Source: Paracoccaceae bacterium (GTDB lineage: Bacteria; Pseudomonadota; Alphaproteobacteria; Rhodobacterales; Rhodobacteraceae). From it: 10,681 bases of DNA. Each line of letters starts with the position of its first letter. Position 1 is the stretch's first letter. The stretch spans positions 1 to 10,681 of the forward strand of contig JALSHK010000428.1 in assembly GCA_026982275.1 (NCBI GenBank). The letters are read 5' to 3'. Shown here one piece after another: positions 6,062-10,681 of this stretch. A program made the translations under genes and the position numbers. The notes beneath the pieces were generated by a model. The model had not been told where the DNA came from and ran no database searches. It saw only the letters and a program-made list of their open reading frames with translations.

Positions 6062-7456
6062 ATGACCAACCAGAAACTATATGCCGGCGTGAAGCTGCGC
6101 GAAACCCGCCTGAAGCGCGGATTGACCCAGAAAACCTTTGCTGAAAAACTCGGGATTTCCCTATCCTATCTGAACCAGATGGAAAACAACCACCGCCCCA
6201 TTTCGGCAGGCGTGGTGCTGGCCATGGCGCAGGAATTCGGCTTTGATGTCACCGAGCTTTCCGTGGCCGAGGCCGACCGCATGGTGGTGGATATGCGCGA
6301 AGCCCTCGCCGACCCGCTATTCGGAGAGGTCCCGCCGCTGGCCGATCTTCAGCTTACCGCCTCCAATGCTCCCGCCCTCGCCCGCGCCTTTCTAAATCTG
6401 CACCGCGCCCATCGCCATGCGCAGGATCGCCTTGCCTCGCTCAACGAGGCCCTGGGGCAAGACGCCACCGGCCTTGATCCGCAGCCCTGGGAGGAGGTGC
6501 GGGATTTTTTCCATTATTGCGACAACTATATCGACGCCGTGGACCGCGCCGCCGAAAGCTTTGCCAGCCGTGTCCGCCTGGGCAACGGCAATCATCCCGC
6601 CCTGCTGGAGCGCCATCTTGCCCGCCAGCACGGTATCGATGTAATCTATACCAAAGGCCCGCTGCGGCGGTTTGAAGATGGCAGGCTTGGCCTGAGGGGC
6701 GATGCAGCCCCCGCCACACAAGCCTTCCAGATGGCCCATCAGATTGCCTTGATCGAGCATGATGATCTGCTGGATGCCACACTGGATTTTGCCAATTTCA
6801 GCGATCCGCAGGCCCGCGCGATATGCAAAATCGGCCTTGCCAATTATTTTGCCGGTGCCGCCCTGCTGCCCTATGGTCCGTTTCTGGCTGCGGCCCGGTC
6901 CCTGCGCCATGATCTGGATCTTCTGGCCGAGCGCTTCGGGGCCAGCATAGAGCAGGTTGCACACCGGCTTTCCACCCTGCAGCGTGCAGGCGCGAAAGGG
7001 GTGCCGTTTTTCTTTGTGCGGGTCGATCAGGCCGGCACCATCACCAAGCGCCATTCCGCAACCAAGCTGCAATTTGCCCGTTTCGGCGGGGCTTGTCCGC
7101 TATGGAACGTGCATCGCGCCTTTGAAACCCCGACCCGATATCTGCGCCAGCTCGCCGAAACGCCGGACGGGCGGCGCTATTTCTGCCTCGCCAAGGATAT
7201 AACCAAGCCCGGCGGCGCTTATGGCGCGCCCAAGCCCCGCTTTGCCATTGGCCTTGGCTGCGAGGTCAGCCATGCCAAGGCCCTGACCTATACAGATGAT
7301 TTTGACCTCCAAAGCGCCGCCGCCTTTGAGCCGATCGGCATTTCCTGCCGCATATGCGAGCGCAAATCCTGCCATCAGCGCGCGGTGCCGCCCCTGGAAA
7401 AACCTTTGAAGATCAATCCGATGCAGCGCGGGATCCTGCCTTACGAGATCGGCTGA
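6062..7456 (+). CDS. pccR: Short-chain acyl-CoA responsive regulator, PccR type (XRE / ImmA-IrrE-like)
   Basis: A 464-aa transcription factor of the ScfR family (relatives: PccR, RamB, PrpR, MccR), expected to activate pccB in the presence of propionyl-CoA. Residues 8-66 form an XRE helix-turn-helix (LRETRLKRGLTQKTFAEKLG, SLSYLNQMENN). The middle (about 150-300) is the ImmA/IrrE-like domain. Its metallopeptidase motif is degenerate: AHQIALIEH at 225-233 has Q for the catalytic E and lacks the second His at the usual place, so protease activity is unlikely. The C-terminal part holds GGACPLW with C345 and CRICERKSC with C429, C432 and C437, possible metal or iron-sulfur ligands. Start at 6062: a longer in-frame start at 5936 would translate the operators; AAAGGA lies 6 bases before 6062. 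It is divergent from pccB, which fixes the subtype better than sequence alone. Confidence 0.92.
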   Translation: MTNQKLYAGVKLRETRLKRGLTQKTFAEKLGISLSYLNQMENNHRPISAGVVLAMAQEFGFDVTELSVAEADRMVVDMREALADPLFGEVPPLADLQLTASNAPALARAFLNLHRAHRHAQDRLASLNEALGQDATGLDPQPWEEVRDFFHYCDNYIDAVDRAAESFASRVRLGNGNHPALLERHLARQHGIDVIYTKGPLRRFEDGRLGLRGDAAPATQAFQMAHQIALIEHDDLLDATLDFANFSDPQARAICKIGLANYFAGAALLPYGPFLAAARSLRHDLDLLAERFGASIEQVAHRLSTLQRAGAKGVPFFFVRVDQAGTITKRHSATKLQFARFGGACPLWNVHRAFETPTRYLRQLAETPDGRRYFCLAKDITKPGGAYGAPKPRFAIGLGCEVSHAKALTYTDDFDLQSAAAFEPIGISCRICERKSCHQRAVPPLEKPLKINPMQRGILPYEIG

Positions 7457-7485
7457 TTGCATCTGTAATTTTGCCGCGCTATGCT
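7457..7485 (+). promoter_or_regulatory. Predicted promoter of the CoxG-like gene with overlapping inverted repeat
   Basis: TTGCAT (7457-7462) directly follows the pccR stop, and TATGCT (7480-7485) lies 17 bases further, giving a well-spaced sigma70-type pair. A perfect 7-bp inverted repeat, TTTTGCC at 7469-7475 and GGCAAAA at 7486-7492, flanks the -10. Its half-sites resemble TTTGC/GCAAA of the upstream operators. The leader would be only about 13 bases. This is a pattern match without expression evidence. Confidence 0.42.
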
Positions 7486-7504
7486 GGCAAAAAAAGGGAA
7501 AATC

Positions 7505-8017
7505 ATGGAACTGACAGGAAGCCGTATTATCAAAGCCAACCGCCAAACGGTGTGGCAAGCGCTGAATGATCCCGAAATTCTGAAAGCCGCCATTCCGGGC
7601 TGCTCGGAGATGATCCGCGACGAGGATGGCGGCTTTACCGCCGTGGTGACGCAAAAGGTCGGACCGGTGAAGGCGACCTTCAAGGGGGTGGTGACGCTGA
7701 GCGATATTGTCGAGCTGGAAAGCTACACCATTTCGGGCGAAGGCAAGGGCGGCGCGGCGGGCTTTGCCAAGGGCGAGGCCAAGGTGCGGCTGGCCGATGT
7801 GGATGGCGGCACCGAGCTTAGCTACGAGGTTGAAGCCCGCGTTGGCGGCAAGCTGGCGCAGCTTGGCTCAAGGCTGGTGGATGGATTTGCCAAAAAAATG
7901 GCTGATAAGTTTTTCACCAACTTCCAAACGGCCCTTGAGGGGCCGGATGAAAGTGGCGAAGCGGAAGAGAAGAAAAAGGGCTGGCTTAAACGGCTGGTGA
8001 GCAAAGACGAAGCGTAG
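7505..8017 (+). CDS. CoxG-like SRPBCC-fold protein (CO dehydrogenase subunit G family)
   Basis: A 170-aa protein. The N-terminal MELTGSRII..VWQALNDPEILKAAIPGC (residues 1-33) is the signature start of the CoxG/DUF1857-like SRPBCC family. The fold has a hydrophobic ligand pocket. The stretch VDGGTELSYEVEARVGGKLAQLGSRLVDGFAKKMADKFF (99-137) matches the usual C-terminal strand and long helix. In carboxidotrophs CoxG anchors CO dehydrogenase to the membrane, but no coxMSL genes are seen here, so that job is doubtful and a lipid- or ligand-binding role is as likely. The tail (about 155-170) is rich in Lys with GWLKRL, possibly an amphipathic membrane contact. The ATG at 7505 has AAGGG five bases upstream; an in-frame ATG at 7481 lacks one. 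It follows pccR by 48 bases on the same strand and converges with the 220-aa gene. Confidence 0.85.
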   Translation: MELTGSRIIKANRQTVWQALNDPEILKAAIPGCSEMIRDEDGGFTAVVTQKVGPVKATFKGVVTLSDIVELESYTISGEGKGGAAGFAKGEAKVRLADVDGGTELSYEVEARVGGKLAQLGSRLVDGFAKKMADKFFTNFQTALEGPDESGEAEEKKKGWLKRLVSKDEA

Positions 8018-8042
8018 GGCGGGGTTTTACCCCATCCCCCCG

Positions 8043-8705
8043 TCAATCATCCTCTTCACCATCAATCAGCAGCTGCATCACCCGCGAGGCAAGCCGCAAT
8101 GTGTGGGTCGGGTCTTCGGCGGCCACGGGCATGGTTTGATCATAGGCGCAGCGGATCACGGCGGCTATTGGCGGGCGCACAATCGCCATGTTGTTGGCCT
8201 CGATAATCCCGATCGGGGATTTCAGCAAAAACGCGGTTTCGGACCAGAGCAGGATCGAGCGCGCCATCTGGTCGGTGGCCAGCGCCTGCACCGATAGCTT
8301 GGCCATTTCGCCGTCAACCTTGATCAGCAGAATGCACATTTTTATGCCGCCTTGGTCGTCAAAGGCAAAATGGCGATACTGGTTGGCCCCCGCGCGGTTG
8401 AGCTGCCCGATCAGATCATCCAGCCCCGGCATCATTTTATCAAGGTCGGGGACCTCGCCGATTTCTTCCCATTTCGAGCAGAAAAACACCAGAAAGTTCG
8501 CGCCCAGCTCGGGGTCGGTTTCGGCCAGTTTCATATTGGCAATGCCGGCAACGGCCGCGAAGGCCTCCTTGATGGCGTCGAGCGATTTATCGTCCGTGCC
8601 AAAAACCACGGGGGCAATCGGGCGGCCCCAGCGGGCAAAGCGATATTGGCCATCATGGGTGAAAAGCGCTTCAATCTGGCTTTCGTCAAAACCGTCATTG
8701 ATCAT
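8043..8705 (-). CDS. Hypothetical protein, 220 aa, last gene of the ruv operon
   Basis: I do not recognise a characterised family. The protein has no signal peptide or membrane segment. It starts MINDGFDESQIEALFTHDGQYRFARWGRPIAPVVFG, has a hydrophobic core stretch around 70-76 (NFLVFF) and acidic loops, and ends in GEEDD. The ATG at 8705 is chosen because GGAG lies 6 bases upstream, inside the last codons of ruvB. Only one base separates it from the ruvB stop, so translation is probably coupled. An in-frame ATG at 8726 is possible but lacks a ribosome binding site. Close packing with ruvCAB suggests co-expression, not necessarily a repair role. From memory, similar genes occur beside ruvB in Rhodobacteraceae, but I cannot verify it here. 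Confidence 0.82.
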   Translation of the reverse strand: MINDGFDESQIEALFTHDGQYRFARWGRPIAPVVFGTDDKSLDAIKEAFAAVAGIANMKLAETDPELGANFLVFFCSKWEEIGEVPDLDKMMPGLDDLIGQLNRAGANQYRHFAFDDQGGIKMCILLIKVDGEMAKLSVQALATDQMARSILLWSETAFLLKSPIGIIEANNMAIVRPPIAAVIRCAYDQTMPVAAEDPTHTLRLASRVMQLLIDGEEDD

Positions 8706-8706
8706 G

Positions 8707-9723
8707 TTAATCTCCAAAAAGATCATCCGTTCGGGGGGCTGAAAGGCCAAGGTGTTTCCACGCTTTGGCCGCCAGCATCCGCCCGCGCGGGGTGCGTTGA
8801 ATAAGGCCCTGCTGCAAGAGAAAAGGCTCGATGACCTCCTCAATAGCATCCCTTGCTTCAGAAAGGGCTGCGGCAATTGTTTCCACCCCCACGGGGCCGC
8901 CGCCATAGTTTTCGGCCAGTAGCTTCAGGTAGCGGCGGTCCGCACCATCAAGGCCGAGATCATCCACCCCGAGCCGCGTCAGCGCAATATTAGCGATCTC
9001 TTCGGTCACTTTGCCATTGCCCTGCACGATGGCAAAATCCACCACGCGGCGAAGCAGGCGGCCCGCCACGCGGGGGGTGCCACGGGCGCGGCGGGCAATT
9101 TCCATCGCGCCGTTGGGGGTGGCCTCGGCCTGCATCAGGCGGGCGGCGCGGGTGACGATCTGCACCAGTTCGTCCACCGTATAAAATTCCAGCCGCGTGG
9201 GGATGCCGAACCGGTCCCGCAAGGGCGTGGTCAGCAGGCCAAGGCGGGTGGTGGCCCCGACCAGCGTGAAGGGCTGCAAATCAATCCGCACCGTGCGGGC
9301 AGCGGGGCCTTCGCCGATCACCAGATCCAGTTCGAAATCCTCCAGCGCCGGATAGAGGATTTCTTCCACAGCAGGATTCATCCGGTGGATTTCGTCAATA
9401 AACAATACGTCGCGCTCGTCGAGGTTGGTGAGTATCGCCGCGAGGTCTCCGGCTTTGGCCAGCACCGGCCCGCTGGTCATGCGAAAATTCACCCCCAGCT
9501 CGCGGCTCATAATCTGCGCCAGCGTGGTTTTGCCCAGCCCCGGCGGGCCATAAAATAGCGTGTGGTCCATCGCCTGCCCGCGCCGCTTGGCGCTTTCTAT
9601 GAACACCGCGAGGTTGGCCCGCGCCTCGCGCTGCCCGATGAATTCATCCAGCACCTGCGGGCGCAGGGCGCGGTCGGCATCCTGGGGCTGCTCTTCGGGG
9701 CGGAGCGTTTGATCCGGTTCCAT
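8707..9723 (-). CDS. ruvB: Holliday junction branch migration ATPase RuvB
   Basis: Hexameric AAA+ motor that, with RuvA, drives branch migration of Holliday junctions in recombinational repair. The 338-aa length is usual. Walker A GPPGLGKT at 59-66, Walker B LFIDEIHR at 107-114, sensor region GATTRLGLLTTPLRDRFG at 156-173 including the arginine-finger segment RDRFG, and the C-terminal winged helix with GLIQRTPRGR near 313-322. The ATG at 9723 lies 3 bases after the ruvA stop, with AAAGG about 10 bases upstream, so the two are likely co-translated. Confidence 0.98.
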   Translation of the reverse strand: MEPDQTLRPEEQPQDADRALRPQVLDEFIGQREARANLAVFIESAKRRGQAMDHTLFYGPPGLGKTTLAQIMSRELGVNFRMTSGPVLAKAGDLAAILTNLDERDVLFIDEIHRMNPAVEEILYPALEDFELDLVIGEGPAARTVRIDLQPFTLVGATTRLGLLTTPLRDRFGIPTRLEFYTVDELVQIVTRAARLMQAEATPNGAMEIARRARGTPRVAGRLLRRVVDFAIVQGNGKVTEEIANIALTRLGVDDLGLDGADRRYLKLLAENYGGGPVGVETIAAALSEARDAIEEVIEPFLLQQGLIQRTPRGRMLAAKAWKHLGLSAPRTDDLFGD

Positions 9724-9726
9724 GTC

Positions 9727-10383
9727 CTAGCCTTTCGGTGCCAGCAAGCGCAGGGCATTGCGGATGAGGGTGGAGGCATCGCCCTCGCCGGCCTGTGCAA
9801 TCGCCGTGGCGGCATCGCCATGGCCATAGCCGAGGTTGACCAGCGCCGAAAGCGCATCCGCCTGCGCGTTGTTCTCAAGGTCTGGCGTGGTATCCACCAC
9901 CTCGTATGCCTCGGGTTTTTCAAGGCTCTCCGCCTTTGGGGCATCCACCACTTTGGTGGCCGCGCCGCCCATCGCCATGACCTTATGGGCTTTGTCTTTC
10001 AGCTCCAGCACCACGCGCTGCGCCAGCTTTGGCCCCACGCCGGGGGCGGCTTTTATGGCCGCTTGGTCGCCCAGCGTAATGGCGCGGTTCACGCCATCCG
10101 CCCCGAGCGTGCCCATAATCGCCAGCGCCGCCTTGGCGCCCACGCCTTGCACGCTCACCAGCAGCCGGTGCCACTCGCGCTCGCCCATGCTCAGGAAGCC
10201 GAAAAGCTGCAATAGATCCTCGCGCACCAGAAGCTCGGTAAACACCGCAACCGGCGCGCCGAGAGGCGGCATGGCCGCCAAGGTGCGCGACGAAACATAA
10301 ACAACATAACCCACCCCGCCGGTATCGATCATCACATGATCCGCGCCGATATAATCAAGCCGCCCTGAAATTTTTCCGATCAT
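9727..10383 (-). CDS. ruvA: Holliday junction DNA-binding protein RuvA
   Basis: Tetramer that grips the four-way junction and loads RuvB. At 218 aa it is slightly longer than the roughly 200-aa E. coli protein. Domain I is an OB fold (1-64, MIGKISGRLDYIG..). Domain II carries two helix-hairpin-helix motifs, VQGVGAKAA at 78-86 and APGVGPKLAQR at 113-123. An Ala/Lys/Glu-rich flexible linker (about 134-168) is somewhat long. Domain III, which binds RuvB, covers about 172-218 (ALSALVNLGYGHGDAATAI). The start codon overlaps the ruvC stop by 4 bases (ATGA). Confidence 0.98.
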   Translation of the reverse strand: MIGKISGRLDYIGADHVMIDTGGVGYVVYVSSRTLAAMPPLGAPVAVFTELLVREDLLQLFGFLSMGEREWHRLLVSVQGVGAKAALAIMGTLGADGVNRAITLGDQAAIKAAPGVGPKLAQRVVLELKDKAHKVMAMGGAATKVVDAPKAESLEKPEAYEVVDTTPDLENNAQADALSALVNLGYGHGDAATAIAQAGEGDASTLIRNALRLLAPKG

Positions 10384-10681
10384 GCGCTGGCCTTTTCAAT
10401 AGCTTTTTGCAAGCGGTTGGAAAACCGCGCGTGGTGGGTGTGGCAAAGGGCAATGGCAAGGGCATCGGACGCATCTGCATTGGCAATGTCAATGCCGGGA
10501 AGCTGAAGCCGCACCATATGTTCCACCTGTTTTTTATCCGCATGGCCAACCCCGACCACAACCTTTTTCACCGCATTGGGCGCATATTCCGCCACCTCCA
10601 GCCCGGCCCTGGCAGGCACCAGCAGGCATATGCCCCGCGCTTGGCCAAGCTTTAGCGTGCCTGCCGCATCTTTATTGACAA
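10380..10681 (-). CDS. ruvC: Holliday junction resolvase RuvC, N-terminus cut by window edge
   Basis: Endonuclease that cleaves Holliday junctions symmetrically after RuvAB migration. The last 99 codons are in the window; about 70-75 N-terminal residues, including the first catalytic Asp and Glu, lie beyond the right edge. Visible family motifs: VNKDAAGTLKLGQARG at the cut end, VVVGVGHADKKQVEHMV in the middle, and NADASDALAIALCHTH, which holds the two C-terminal catalytic aspartates (D-A-S-D spacing as in E. coli RuvC). The stop overlaps the ruvA start (ATGA), the usual ruvCA coupling. Its promoter, and any SOS box for the operon, are outside the window. Confidence 0.96.
   Translation of the reverse strand, partial: VNKDAAGTLKLGQARGICLLVPARAGLEVAEYAPNAVKKVVVGVGHADKKQVEHMVRLQLPGIDIANADASDALAIALCHTHHARFSNRLQKAIEKASA

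Noticed and set aside
6392..7072. Open frame of 226 codons on the minus strand inside pccR
   Set aside because: Antisense shadow of the regulator, with no recognisable protein features and no fit to the operon structure.
8021..8033. GGGG-TTTTA-CCCC hairpin between the convergent CoxG-like and 220-aa genes
   Set aside because: The stem is only 4 bp and no T run follows on either strand, so it does not meet the form of an intrinsic terminator.

Overview
The window looks like chromosomal DNA of an alphaproteobacterium, most likely Rhodobacterales/Rhodobacteraceae. Three things point there: a GTTC-N7-GTTC SOS box of the alphaproteobacterial LexA type, a divergent pccR/pccB pair like that described in Rhodobacter sphaeroides, and a ruvC-ruvA-ruvB cluster. 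All genes share a moderately high-GC codon style. I see no tRNA, rRNA, CRISPR array, insertion sequence or phage gene.

Layout, left to right. (1) 1-1175, minus: a Y-family translesion DNA polymerase cut by the left edge, with its own LexA box at 1205-1219. (2) 1236-5934, minus: a propionyl-CoA carboxylase locus in the order pccB, a 79-aa membrane protein, a 124-aa soluble protein, a 67-aa glycine-rich lipoprotein, an intrinsic terminator, then pccA. (3) 5935-6061: the divergent control region with TTTGCAAA palindromes. (4) 6062-7456, plus: the ScfR-type regulator pccR. (5) 7505-8017, plus: a CoxG-like SRPBCC protein, probably with its own promoter. (6) 8043-10681, minus: ruvC (cut by the right edge), ruvA, ruvB and an unrecognised 220-aa gene, tightly packed as one operon.

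How the genes work together. PccA (biotin carboxylase plus biotin carrier) and PccB (carboxyltransferase) convert propionyl-CoA to methylmalonyl-CoA. The divergent regulator belongs to the family that senses short-chain acyl-CoA and switches such genes on. The mutase usually needed next is not in the window. The place after pccA is taken by the SOS polymerase. RuvABC process Holliday junctions, so both ends of the window carry DNA-repair genes around a carbon-assimilation core.

The least explained parts are the three small genes between pccB and pccA, a 27-bp in-frame tandem repeat after the membrane gene, a strong terminator only 23 bases before the pccA start, a possible frame disruption at the 79-aa gene, and the operator layout of the pccR-pccB region. 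I found no clearly new multi-gene system; most of the window is housekeeping and central metabolism.
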